Positions 8,150-16,121 are shown, numbered from the stretch's first letter. The stretch is DNA of 22,470 bases from an uncultured Lachnospiraceae bacterium (GCA_946538445.1 CAMNGO010000013.1:1-22470), one strand, 5' to 3'. Program-made: numbers and translations. The notes: a model not told the origin generated them from the sequence alone.

Positions 8150-9271
8150 ATGAAAAAATATCTCTCATTGTTAATGATAGGTACGATGGCTCTGGGTCTT
8201 GTGGCCTGCGGTTCCTCCAAGAAAGCTTCGGAGGTAACGACAGAATATGAGGAAGCTACAATGCCGAAGATCGAGGAAGTGAAGATTGATAACCCCGGAC
8301 AGTATGCAGAGCTTGGAAAATATAAAGGGCTCACCATCAAGGGGAGCAAACCAACTGTGACGGAAGAAGAGATTGATGAAGAATTGGAAGACATCCGTTA
8401 CCAGTACTCTGATTATAAGAAAGTAGAAGACAGGGATACCGTCCAGGACGGAGATATCGTCAGCCTGGATTTTGAATGTACCACCGCTGACGGAAAAACC
8501 GTGGAAGACTATACCCAGTCCGAATTTGATGTAACCATCGGAAGTGAGGAGATGCTCTACGGAGATGACCTTGATGTGGAGTCAGCTCTGATCGGTAAGA
8601 AGGTGGGAGACACAGTAGAGGTAGCCGGATCTTTCTATGATGATGACACTTATGGAGAATTGGCCGGCCAGAAAGTGACATTTAAGGTTACGATCAATTA
8701 TATCGAGGAAGAAGTACTTCCGGAACTCAATGATGCTTTCGTCAAAGAAAACCTGGACTATGATACCCTGAAGGAATACAGGGAAGCCGTCCGCCAGGAA
8801 CTGCAGGAACAGGCCGAGATGGACGTGGATGGAGAAAATGAGAATGCTCTGTGGGAACAGGTAGTTGCAAACAGCAAGCAGCTTAAAGAGTTCCCGGCCG
8901 ATATGGTTGCCAAGGAGAAGGAAAACACGATCGCTTACGAGAAGGAATGGGCTTCTTATTTTGGCATGGATATCGGAGAATCTGATGAAGATGTGGAGAA
9001 TTATTTCCAGGAGAACTATGAGAAATCCGTGGAAGAATATGCCAAAGACAGTCTCTTCAGGCAGTGTCTCCTTCAGCTGATCGTCGAGAAAGAAGGCATT
9101 GAACCTACCGAGGAAGAAATCAATCAGGTGGTTAAGCAGGAGATGGAAGTAGGCGGCTACAGCTCCGAAGATGAAGTCTTTGAATATACTTCCAAAGAGG
9201 AGATCAGAGATCAGCTCATCCAGGAAAAGGTTATGAAGATCCTGACAGATAATGCTACCATCAAAGAATAA
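8150..9271 (+). CDS. Exported trigger-factor-like peptidyl-prolyl isomerase lipoprotein
   Basis: The 373-residue protein starts with a lipoprotein signal peptide (MKKYLSLLMIGTMALG, lipobox LVAC, Cys20). Residues 50-95 (GLTIKGSKPTVTEEEIDEEL) resemble the start of the trigger-factor FKBP region. The stretch at 96-186 (DGDIVSLDFEC, LIGKKVGDTVEV, GQKVTFKVTINYI) is an FKBP-type PPIase fold. Residues 187-373 are an acidic helical arm like the trigger-factor C-terminal chaperone domain (PELNDAFVKE, TEEEINQVVKQ). The ribosome-docking N-terminal domain is missing and a membrane anchor takes its place. It therefore probably assists folding of exported proteins at the outer membrane face, in the way PrsA does (inference). 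AAAGGAG precedes ATG 8150. The gene ends at a very strong terminator. It is not the cytoplasmic tig gene. Confidence 0.88.
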   Translation: MKKYLSLLMIGTMALGLVACGSSKKASEVTTEYEEATMPKIEEVKIDNPGQYAELGKYKGLTIKGSKPTVTEEEIDEELEDIRYQYSDYKKVEDRDTVQDGDIVSLDFECTTADGKTVEDYTQSEFDVTIGSEEMLYGDDLDVESALIGKKVGDTVEVAGSFYDDDTYGELAGQKVTFKVTINYIEEEVLPELNDAFVKENLDYDTLKEYREAVRQELQEQAEMDVDGENENALWEQVVANSKQLKEFPADMVAKEKENTIAYEKEWASYFGMDIGESDEDVENYFQENYEKSVEEYAKDSLFRQCLLQLIVEKEGIEPTEEEINQVVKQEMEVGGYSSEDEVFEYTSKEEIRDQLIQEKVMKILTDNATIKE

Positions 9272-9283
9272 AAAGATGATTAT

Positions 9284-9332
9284 AAACAGAGAAATGGCAG
9301 GACTGTATGTCCTGCCATTTCTCTGTTTGCTC
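9284..9332 (+). terminator. Terminator after the trigger-factor-like gene (20-bp perfect stem)
   Basis: A perfect 20-bp stem (9284-9303 with 9309-9328) closes a 5-base loop TGTAT. It starts 12 bases after the stop codon, and a short T-rich run follows. It separates the translation/folding block from the LytTR block. Confidence 0.85.
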
Positions 9333-9366
9333 TTTTATCAGCCTGCAGAATAAAAATATCAAAAAA

Positions 9367-9381
9367 TGTAAAAATTTTACA
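9367..9381 (+). promoter_or_regulatory. Palindromic operator candidate upstream of the LytTR gene
   Basis: TGTAAAA and TTTTACA flank one central A, giving a perfect 15-base palindrome. It overlaps the -35 region of the promoter at 9376-9406. A dimeric regulator binding there would block RNA polymerase. The sequence is AT-rich, so chance is possible. Confidence 0.4.
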
Positions 9382-9406
9382 AATATGGAATATAGTGTGT
9401 TATAAT
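9376..9406 (+). promoter_or_regulatory. Promoter of the LytTR regulator gene (extended -10)
   Basis: A perfect -10 TATAAT (9401-9406) is preceded by TGT, giving an extended -10 element. The -35 TTTACA (9376-9381) is 19 bases upstream, a long spacer that fits reliance on the extended -10. It lies 30 bases before ATG 9436. Confidence 0.6.
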
Positions 9407-9435
9407 AATGTCATCAACATGAGAGGAAGTTGGAT

Positions 9436-10209
9436 ATGATTTCTGTGGGCTTGTTTTCGGAAGATATTTCGGTATACCGGGACTTAAAGAGAATGATGGA
9501 GTGGTATAACAGCCTTATGGGGAAACCGATGTTTCTGCTCACTGTATACAAGGAGATGGAACAGTGGGTCAGGGACAGAAGTATCTCTGAAAAGTCTCTG
9601 CTGTTTTTTGAGGTCTCAGACCGGGAGGATCTGGAGACCTTGAAGGGGATCCGGGAGAAGGATCTCCAGACGGTGATCATCCATGACGGAACTATTCCGC
9701 CGGAGGAGATCGTAGTGCCGGATATCCATCCTTTGTATTTGATCAAGAAGCCCTTTGACAAAGGATTGCTTCGACAGGTACTGCAAGGACTATGCCTTTA
9801 TCTGATGAAGAAAGAGGAGAGGACATCCTTCACACGACGCTTTGTCTGCAGGGATAAAACCAGAAGACTTTGGACGCCCTATTCTTCAATCTATTACTTT
9901 GAGACCAGAAATAAACGGGTGGTCATGGCTACATCGGGTGGGGAGTATGAATTTTATGACTCTTTTTCCAGAATGGAAGCCGGCCTGCCGGAGGAATTTG
10001 TCAGATGCCACAGAAGCTATATCATAAATCTCTCCTATCTGACCTGTGTGGATTTTGCCCATTTTCAGATGGAACTGGATGGCAGGATCCTCATACCAAT
10101 CTCCAAAAAATATCGTAAACAGGTGGAGAGGGTATCCGGTTGGGAGAAGACAGAACAGAATAAGGTATATGGGACAGACACTGATATTGGATCTATCAGT
10201 GAAAAATGA
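9436..10209 (+). CDS. LytTR-family DNA-binding regulator with degenerate receiver-like N-terminus
   Basis: This 257-residue protein has a C-terminal LytTR domain at about residues 136-235. Motifs are YSSIYYFETRNKRVV, GEYEFYDSFSRMEAGLP, FVRCHRSYIINLSYL and ILIPISKKYRKQV, all typical of AgrA/LytR-type DNA binding. The N-terminal 120 residues are receiver-sized and keep the KKPFD Lys-Pro motif. However, the usual phospho-acceptor Asp position reads LLFFEVSD, so it is probably a pseudo-receiver regulated without classical phosphorylation (inference). A TTG at 9430 is in frame, but AGAGGAAG sits directly against it, so ATG 9436 is the better start. No histidine kinase is adjacent. A terminator and then a Ser/Thr kinase gene follow. 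Confidence 0.85.
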   Translation: MISVGLFSEDISVYRDLKRMMEWYNSLMGKPMFLLTVYKEMEQWVRDRSISEKSLLFFEVSDREDLETLKGIREKDLQTVIIHDGTIPPEEIVVPDIHPLYLIKKPFDKGLLRQVLQGLCLYLMKKEERTSFTRRFVCRDKTRRLWTPYSSIYYFETRNKRVVMATSGGEYEFYDSFSRMEAGLPEEFVRCHRSYIINLSYLTCVDFAHFQMELDGRILIPISKKYRKQVERVSGWEKTEQNKVYGTDTDIGSISEK

Positions 10210-10247
10210 TGCCCTTTGCGGCGGGCTTATGCCTTTCGCGGAGGAAG

Positions 10248-10288
10248 AATCCCCTGCACGAAAGAGAAAAATGTGCAGGGGATTTTTT
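10248..10288 (+). terminator. Terminator between the LytTR and kinase genes
   Basis: AATCCCCTGCAC (10248-10259) pairs perfectly with GTGCAGGGGATT (10273-10284) around a 13-base loop, followed by TTTT. The kinase gene 80 bases further on therefore depends on readthrough or on its own weak promoter; I found no convincing promoter boxes in that gap. Confidence 0.8.
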
Positions 10289-10368
10289 GTCTTATGGAGA
10301 GTGAATTGTCTTCCTCTCATGTTGAACTAAAAAGAAAACGGATAAAGGAGCTTCAGAGATAAGGAGGG

Positions 10369-12102
10369 ATGACAGATTGTGCGCATGGACGATATCGCCT
10401 GATAGAGAAAATAGGACAGGGAGGTACAGGAACCGTCTATCTCGCCTATGACCGGAAACTTGCCATAGAGAGGGTAATAAAGGAAGTCCGCTTTGCAGGG
10501 GCCCCGGATTATGAGAGAAACCGACAACAGCTGGTTTCTGAAATCAATATCATCAAGGAACTTCAGCACCCCTTTATCCCCCAGATCATAGATCTGTTTT
10601 CAGAGGGGGATGCTTTGATGATCGTCATGGAGAAGATAGAGGGAAAGAACCTGAAGACTTATATCAGAGACCAGGGATGTGTATCCCGGGCCACAGCTTT
10701 GGACTGGGGAATCCAGCTTGCCCGGATCCTCGTCTATCTTCACGGGAAAGATCCTCCTGTCTATCACAGGGATCTCAAACCGGAAAATGTGATCCTTCAC
10801 CCTTCGGGACGACTTTATCTGATCGATTTCGGAATTGCCGGCCACCGGGAAGTCTGTTCCGGTGGGAATGAATTCAGTGGAACTTTGGGATATGCAGCTC
10901 CGGAACAATATCTGGATTCCCTGATGACAGACGGTCGGGGGGATATCTACAGTCTGGGAAGATTACTGTCCTATTGTCTTTTTGGCAATCCCGCAGAAGT
11001 GGGAAAGTTTTCGGATTCTGGAAAAGAAATGCAGAAGAAAGCAGATGACTTTCGCAAAATTCTGAGAAAATGTACGGAAGCGGATCCGGAAAAACGATAC
11101 GAAAATATGAGTAAGGTACTGGAAGACCTGGTCCGTCTCTCCAACTCAAAGCGCAGGGCCGGAAACAGGATCCTGAGATATTGTCTCTGGATTTCTGCAG
11201 GAATCATGTGCCTGACTATGGCGGGGCAGTGCCTTGGTCGGGCAGCCAGGGGAAGAGAAGCGGGCCGTCTCCTGGATTGTGCCATGGAGACACCGGATCG
11301 GGAGAAAAAAAGAGTATTCTATCAGGAGTCCTTAAAAAAAGCTCCCTGGAAGGAAGCAATCTATCAAAATATGCTGGATACCTATATCCTGCCCAACCAT
11401 TTTAGCTCCGGAGAAGCGGTTGTGCTGATGAATATCCTTCAGGATGCCGATGCTCTTCCTGTTTTAAAAAGGCAAAACCCAAAGGCATATGCCAGATTCT
11501 GCTATGATTTGGGAATTGGATATTTTTTTCAGATGGGAGGGGGAGTAGGAAAGATGGAATCAGAGATCTGGTTTCAGAGAGCAGAAAATACCGGCAAAGG
11601 ACTGACAAAATCGCAATCCGGCCGTGCTGCCTGTTACCGGAAAATCGGAAGGTATTATCGGTCTTTCCTCTATTATGGGCAAGACCGGAACAGGGAGGGT
11701 GATAGGGAGGACTATCTGGATTTCTTTGAGACGCTCAGACAACTGACAACCTATTCCCTGAAGCATCCCGGGAAGGAAGACCAAAGTGCAGCCTGGTACG
11801 CAGCCTATGAGGTGGCTGTGGAGATCAGAGACTACGCAGGAGATTTCCTGAAGGAAGATGAGATTACAGAGGATACCTTAAGGAAAGAACTGGGGAAGAT
11901 TGAGACTTTTTTGAAACGCTTGCCCGACGATATGGATAAAGACAAGAAACATCAATTGATGCAGATTGTCGATGAGGCAAAGAAAAGAGTGCAGATTATG
12001 GAGGCGAATGGTGAGAAACAAATTAATAAAGAGGAGCTGGCTGCTTCTTCTGATCATTTTTCTGATGCCGGGGCTGACTCTGAAGGCCGGGATGAATACT
12101 GA
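10369..12102 (+). CDS. Transmembrane Hanks-type Ser/Thr protein kinase with helical C-terminal region
   Basis: The 577 residues begin with a complete kinase domain: Gly loop GQGGTGTVY (16-24), Lys38 in VIKEV, HRDLKPEN (133-140), DFG (153-155) and APE (177-179). A membrane segment follows at about 269-288. The rest, about residues 295-577, is helical and TPR-like (REKKRVFYQESLKKAPWKEAI) and should lie outside the cell if the kinase is inside. There are no PASTA repeats, so it is not the cell-wall kinase PrkC/Stk1. The start is odd: AAGGAGG abuts ATG 10369 with almost no spacer, a stop codon lies just upstream in frame, and no other start fits before the Gly loop. The last 32 codons overlap the next gene and look like low-constraint sequence. 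Confidence 0.9.
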   Translation: MTDCAHGRYRLIEKIGQGGTGTVYLAYDRKLAIERVIKEVRFAGAPDYERNRQQLVSEINIIKELQHPFIPQIIDLFSEGDALMIVMEKIEGKNLKTYIRDQGCVSRATALDWGIQLARILVYLHGKDPPVYHRDLKPENVILHPSGRLYLIDFGIAGHREVCSGGNEFSGTLGYAAPEQYLDSLMTDGRGDIYSLGRLLSYCLFGNPAEVGKFSDSGKEMQKKADDFRKILRKCTEADPEKRYENMSKVLEDLVRLSNSKRRAGNRILRYCLWISAGIMCLTMAGQCLGRAARGREAGRLLDCAMETPDREKKRVFYQESLKKAPWKEAIYQNMLDTYILPNHFSSGEAVVLMNILQDADALPVLKRQNPKAYARFCYDLGIGYFFQMGGGVGKMESEIWFQRAENTGKGLTKSQSGRAACYRKIGRYYRSFLYYGQDRNREGDREDYLDFFETLRQLTTYSLKHPGKEDQSAAWYAAYEVAVEIRDYAGDFLKEDEITEDTLRKELGKIETFLKRLPDDMDKDKKHQLMQIVDEAKKRVQIMEANGEKQINKEELAASSDHFSDAGADSEGRDEY

Positions 12103-15100
12103 GGCTCCTGCAGGAGAATCTGAGATCCTGCCGGAGGCAGAGCATCCGGAAGGGGACATTCCCCCTACATTGGCGGTCTACTTTCATGAGACTGCCAGAA
12201 GAAATCTTCCCGCCAGTCCGGAAAATATGAAGGAGGAGATTTCTTCTATCTCCGCCCGGGAAGTAACCAGGGATTCAGAACTCTATATCCGTGAAGATAC
12301 TCAGGCCGTCCTGAAAATTCAGGCAGATGCATTTGATGCAAACAAGGTAAAGATCACGATCTATGAAGAGGACTATCAATCCCGGACCCGAAAAGATGTG
12401 ACTCCAGAATACTACTCCCTCAAACAGTGGGCCAGATCAGGGGATGACTCTTTTTACTATCCGATTTTATTTGATCAGGATGGGCATTATCAACTGGAGA
12501 TCAGCTACCTGGATCCTGGTGGACGATCCTTGGAACCGGCTTTGGAATATCAGGGAGGATGCTTTTGTGAAGGAACCTATGTCAGTCCCCATCTGACTGT
12601 GGACAAAAAAGCCCCTCTGATTACAGGAATAAGCCCGGATTTGCTGCCTTGCAGTTTGGTGGGAGAGATGCCATGCTTTGAAGAAAATCCTGAGTATGAA
12701 CTGGTTGTGGAAGAAGAGAATTTTCATCCCGGAGATTTTCGCTGGAAGAAAAGTGAGCAGATAATTGCCATGTCTGACTGGGAGGTATTCTATGAGAAGG
12801 GAATCCGTAAGAACAGATTGAGATTTCATACAAAGGAGGAGGGCTTTTATTCTCTTAGCTATGAAATCAGGGACGGCAGTGGGGGAAAATGCATTGGGGA
12901 TATCTCCTTTCTGGTGGATAGAACCGGCCCGGAGTTGAAAATCAGTCCGGATTCCGGCAGTGGCTGCTTCCGGTATTCCTATGAGGACATCCCTCTCATT
13001 TCCGGGAATCCCATGACATTCACCCTGCTGGCTTCAGATACCGGCAGCGGGATTCGTTCCGTCCGCTACAGTTTCTGGAATAAAGATGGGATGATTGCAG
13101 ATGGGGTCAAAGATGTGGAAGGAGAAGAGAAAGAATGCCGATGGAAGATCACCCTCCCCCAGGAGGACTTTTGTGGCTGGATCACTGCCTCCTGTACAGA
13201 TTCTATGGGACATTGCAGTGAGAGTGTAACCAGCCCTGTCTTCCTGTGGGAGTCCCGGAAGATGTTTGATGCCCGGACATCATGGAAGATATCTTATTCA
13301 GACCCGGAATATACCGATGAGGAAAACCGGATCAGGTATTACAAAGAAGAGGCTTTGATCCGGCTGGATGGGAAAAATGATTATGCCGGTGTCAAAGAGA
13401 GCCATCTCAAGGCAGAATTCGGGAAAGAGGACAGGATCAAGAGTCAGGGTTATGCTTCGCTGAAGAAGACTACATCTTCTTTCCATCAGGAGATCCGTCT
13501 GTCCCCGGAGGAGTACGAAGAATCCTGCAGGGAGAGACCAATCAGGGTCTCTGCTGTTTTTCAGGATAACGCCGGATATGAGACCGGGGAGAAGAAGGGA
13601 AAGTACGGGATTGTGATCGACCATCTGTCCCCGGTGATTGCTCTTGATTTCCAGGATGGAGATCAGGAGGCTCCTTATCAGGGAGGGACCTGTTATAACC
13701 GGGCCAGGAGTGCCATAATCACAGTGACAGATTGGAATTTTAATCCTTCCTCCACCCGTTGGAATATCTCCGGAAACAAGAGAGGCTACAGTCTGGGAGG
13801 CTGGCATGGAGATGGGAATAAGCATTGGTGTAAGATTGATTTCCAATCAGATGGAACCTACAGGGTCGGCCTGACGGTTAGTGACTACTCCGGAAACACG
13901 GTATCCTTCAAAAGTAAGGATGAATTCACTATTGACCGGACACCACCTGAGCTGCTTTTGTGGATGGATACGAGCAGAGCGCGTAATAAGAAATATTACG
14001 CCGGGACGGAGATGGTTTATATTCTGATGAAAGATGAAAACGGATCAAAGAATCAGATTCATCTTCATACCGGAAAGGGGACAGAGGGGAAAACCACACC
14101 GGTCCATTCTCCTGCCCTGACGTTTTTGCGGGAAAATGAAAAAAGAGGCTGGAAGGTCTATTCCTATGCGGCATCGAAGGAAGGCACCTACCACATTTCC
14201 TGTTATTGCCGGGATAAAGCCGGAAACCGGTCCCCCAAAAGAACGATCGCTCCCTTTGTGGTGGACAAAACTCCTCCTGAGATCAAGTGGAGCAACCTTT
14301 ACGACGAAATCACTTATACAGGAAAGGTAATGCCCAGAATCTCTGTGAGCGACCGGAATCTGGATGATAGTTTATGCCGGCTGGACCTGTGTTACGGGAA
14401 TGGCAGCAGAGCCGTAAAACCGGAAAGCTATATGATGATGACCGGAGAGAAACATAAGAAGAAAACTTTCCACTGGAAGGATTTTCCCAGGGAGAAAAAG
14501 TATGATAACAAATACACCCTCCGGATCTCTGTTTGTGACCTGGCAGGCAACAAGCCGGCAGATCGGGAGCTGACCTTCTATGTGGACCGTTTTGGACCCA
14601 GATATCAATTGCCGGAAGAAACCGAGAACTACCTGGAAGACTATTACCATAATCAGGAGCAGGATATCCTGGTGACAGCCCTCTCCCTGCATCCCCTGCA
14701 GACTGATGTGCTCGTTAATTACAATAATGAGGATTTTTATACCCTTGGTCCGGATGATTGCAAGGAAGAGGTACAGGTTCTGACAGGTATGGAAGAGGGG
14801 GAGTATGATCAGATTCTTCCGGCCATCTATCAAGGCTGGTACCGGACCACCTACACCATAGCCGGAAGAGCCTTTGCGGAGGAAGGAAATTATAGCATCA
14901 CCCTGCGCAGCCGGGAGACAAAGGACAGTAGATTTCTCACGGAGAGTGAGAATGTTCTTTGGACGGATCCCATAGAATTTGTCATAGACAAAACCCCTCC
15001 AAATGTGATCATCGGTGGACTGGACCAGGAGACCTACGTGACCGGCCGGAAGGATTATACCATCACAGCCATCGATAACATGCGGCTGAAAAAAGTCCGG

Positions 15101-15442
15101 TTATCTGTACGTAAGGAAGAAGAAAACAGAGGGAAAATCATACTGTTTACTGAAGAGGATTTCAAGGAGAATCACAGTGTCAGCTCGGAACTGACAGCTT
15201 ATAACGGTTATCAGATCCTGGGTTATGATGCATGGGATTACGCGGGAAACAAGATAAGCAGCAGGGGAAGACCCGGTGAAAAAAAGGTGCTTGTGACCGC
15301 TTCCGCCCTGTTTCACTTTTATCACAGACACAGAACCGGGCTGGCTTTGTGTTTATTGTTTTTGTCTGTCGTACCGGTTGCCGGGATCCTTTTGACGAGA
15401 AAGTATTTTTTTGATATATTTAAAAAAATATTTTTCTCATAG
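12008..15442 (+). CDS. Large membrane-anchored surface protein with repeated Ig-like modules
   Basis: From ATG 12008 the protein has 1144 residues. The N-terminus is a signal peptide (MVRNKLIKRSWLLLLIIFLM). Hinge motifs of the (V/I)D-x-x-x-P type recur at about 198 (VDKKAP), 303 (VDRTGP), 537 (IDHLSP), 642 (IDRTPP), 752 (VDKTPP), 859 (VDRFGP) and 993 (IDKTPP). Most follow a D-x-(A/S)-G-(N/K) turn. This is the usual linker pattern of bacterial Ig-like/Big domain strings, roughly 100 residues each. A membrane helix at about 1111-1130 and a short basic tail (RKYFFDIFKK) end the protein. GGAGG lies 3 bases before ATG 12008 and 6 bases before GTG 12011, so either may start it. It overlaps the kinase gene by 95 bases, which suggests coupled expression. 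It may be an adhesin or an envelope sensor (inference). Confidence 0.85.
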   Translation: MVRNKLIKRSWLLLLIIFLMPGLTLKAGMNTEAPAGESEILPEAEHPEGDIPPTLAVYFHETARRNLPASPENMKEEISSISAREVTRDSELYIREDTQAVLKIQADAFDANKVKITIYEEDYQSRTRKDVTPEYYSLKQWARSGDDSFYYPILFDQDGHYQLEISYLDPGGRSLEPALEYQGGCFCEGTYVSPHLTVDKKAPLITGISPDLLPCSLVGEMPCFEENPEYELVVEEENFHPGDFRWKKSEQIIAMSDWEVFYEKGIRKNRLRFHTKEEGFYSLSYEIRDGSGGKCIGDISFLVDRTGPELKISPDSGSGCFRYSYEDIPLISGNPMTFTLLASDTGSGIRSVRYSFWNKDGMIADGVKDVEGEEKECRWKITLPQEDFCGWITASCTDSMGHCSESVTSPVFLWESRKMFDARTSWKISYSDPEYTDEENRIRYYKEEALIRLDGKNDYAGVKESHLKAEFGKEDRIKSQGYASLKKTTSSFHQEIRLSPEEYEESCRERPIRVSAVFQDNAGYETGEKKGKYGIVIDHLSPVIALDFQDGDQEAPYQGGTCYNRARSAIITVTDWNFNPSSTRWNISGNKRGYSLGGWHGDGNKHWCKIDFQSDGTYRVGLTVSDYSGNTVSFKSKDEFTIDRTPPELLLWMDTSRARNKKYYAGTEMVYILMKDENGSKNQIHLHTGKGTEGKTTPVHSPALTFLRENEKRGWKVYSYAASKEGTYHISCYCRDKAGNRSPKRTIAPFVVDKTPPEIKWSNLYDEITYTGKVMPRISVSDRNLDDSLCRLDLCYGNGSRAVKPESYMMMTGEKHKKKTFHWKDFPREKKYDNKYTLRISVCDLAGNKPADRELTFYVDRFGPRYQLPEETENYLEDYYHNQEQDILVTALSLHPLQTDVLVNYNNEDFYTLGPDDCKEEVQVLTGMEEGEYDQILPAIYQGWYRTTYTIAGRAFAEEGNYSITLRSRETKDSRFLTESENVLWTDPIEFVIDKTPPNVIIGGLDQETYVTGRKDYTITAIDNMRLKKVRLSVRKEEENRGKIILFTEEDFKENHSVSSELTAYNGYQILGYDAWDYAGNKISSRGRPGEKKVLVTASALFHFYHRHRTGLALCLLFLSVVPVAGILLTRKYFFDIFKKIFFS

Positions 15443-15455
15443 GAAGGGAAGCAGT

Positions 15456-15659
15456 ATGGATTTTCAGGTAGGCCAGATGATAAAGATGAAAAAACCCCAC
15501 CCCTGTGGCGGAAATGAATGGAAGATCTTGAGGGTCGGGATGGACTTCCGCATTCAGTGTATAAAATGCGGGAGGGATGTGATGGTTCCGAGAAAGCTGG
15601 TGGAGAAAAATTTCCGGGGCTTTCTGCAGGCGGATACTGTTCAGAATGAAAAAAACTGA
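15456..15659 (+). CDS. DUF951 family small protein
   Basis: This 67-residue cytoplasmic protein carries HPCGGNEW near residue 15 and CIKCGRDVMVPR near residue 35. The Cys residues could hold a metal. The pattern is that of DUF951 (YyzM-like) proteins, which in Bacillus also sit close to rpsF-ssb-rpsR, so the position is conserved. Function is unknown. ATG 15456 follows AGGAAGGGA with a good spacer; the frame is open further upstream, but only inside the preceding gene. It starts 14 bases after the surface-protein stop and may be transcribed with it. Confidence 0.85.
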   Translation: MDFQVGQMIKMKKPHPCGGNEWKILRVGMDFRIQCIKCGRDVMVPRKLVEKNFRGFLQADTVQNEKN

Positions 15660-15678
15660 GTTTTTCTTAAATTTTAAC

Positions 15679-15707
15679 TTGTTTTTGTGAGTGCTCTGTG
15701 ATAAAAT
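15679..15707 (+). promoter_or_regulatory. Promoter of the rpsF-ssb-rpsR operon
   Basis: The -10 TAAAAT (15702-15707) with a TGA extension and the -35 TTGTTT (15679-15684) are 17 bases apart. Transcription would start near 15714 and leave a leader of about 100 nt before rpsF. Confidence 0.6.
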
Positions 15708-15718
15708 GCTTAATTGCA

Positions 15719-15781
15719 GTATGTTTTCCGGGAAAACATACCTGTAGTTTATCAATCCTTGCTCTTCCGGGAGGGAAGAGC
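15719..15781 (+). promoter_or_regulatory. Structured 5' leader of rpsF with two hairpins (possible S6:S18 autoregulatory site)
   Basis: Hairpin 1 has a 10-bp perfect stem (15719-15728 with 15732-15741) and inner CGG. Hairpin 2 has GCTCTTCC (15761-15768) paired with GGAAGAGC (15774-15781), loop GGGAG, directly followed by CCG. In several bacteria the S6:S18 complex represses its own operon by binding a conserved leader. Identity with that family is inference. Neither hairpin has a T tract, so a plain terminator is unlikely. Confidence 0.45.
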
Positions 15782-15813
15782 CGAAAAAGACCAGAAGGAG
15801 GTGCAAGAAAACC

Positions 15814-16101
15814 ATGAATAAGTATGAATTATGCTTGGTTGTTAGTGCAAAGATCGAAGAGGACGCCAGAATCGAAACCGTCGAGAGAGTAAAAGCTCTG
15901 ATCGAGTCATTAAACGGCGTGATTACTAACATTGATGAAGCTGGTAAGAAGAGATTAGCTTACGAGATTCAGAAGATGAGAGAAGGATATTACTACTTTA
16001 TCCAATTCGATGCATCCAGTGATTGCCCAGCAGAAATTGAACGTCGTGTTCGTATCATGGAGCCAGTCATCAGGTACTTATGCGTTAAACAGGACGCATA
16101 A
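15814..16101 (+). CDS. rpsF: 30S ribosomal protein S6
   Basis: This is a 95-residue protein of normal S6 length. The N-terminus MNKYELCLVVSAKIEED, the GKKRLAYEIQKMREGYYYFIQF core and RIMEPVIRYLCVK are characteristic. S6 binds the central domain of 16S rRNA as a heterodimer with S18, encoded two genes downstream. AAGGAGG precedes ATG 15814 with a spacer of about 11 bases. It is the first gene of the rpsF-ssb-rpsR operon, whose leader may bind the S6:S18 complex. Confidence 0.97.
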   Translation: MNKYELCLVVSAKIEEDARIETVERVKALIESLNGVITNIDEAGKKRLAYEIQKMREGYYYFIQFDASSDCPAEIERRVRIMEPVIRYLCVKQDA

Positions 16102-16121
16102 ACGCGAATAGGAGGAATTCC

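Noticed and set aside
15405..15435. AT-only inverted repeat at the end of the surface-protein gene
   Set aside because: It lies mostly inside the coding sequence of the basic tail (IFKKIFF), has only A/T pairs and is likely to arise by composition.
15650..15666. Possible terminator after the DUF951 gene
   Set aside because: The A-run/T-run can only form a 5-bp A-T stem, too weak for a terminator.
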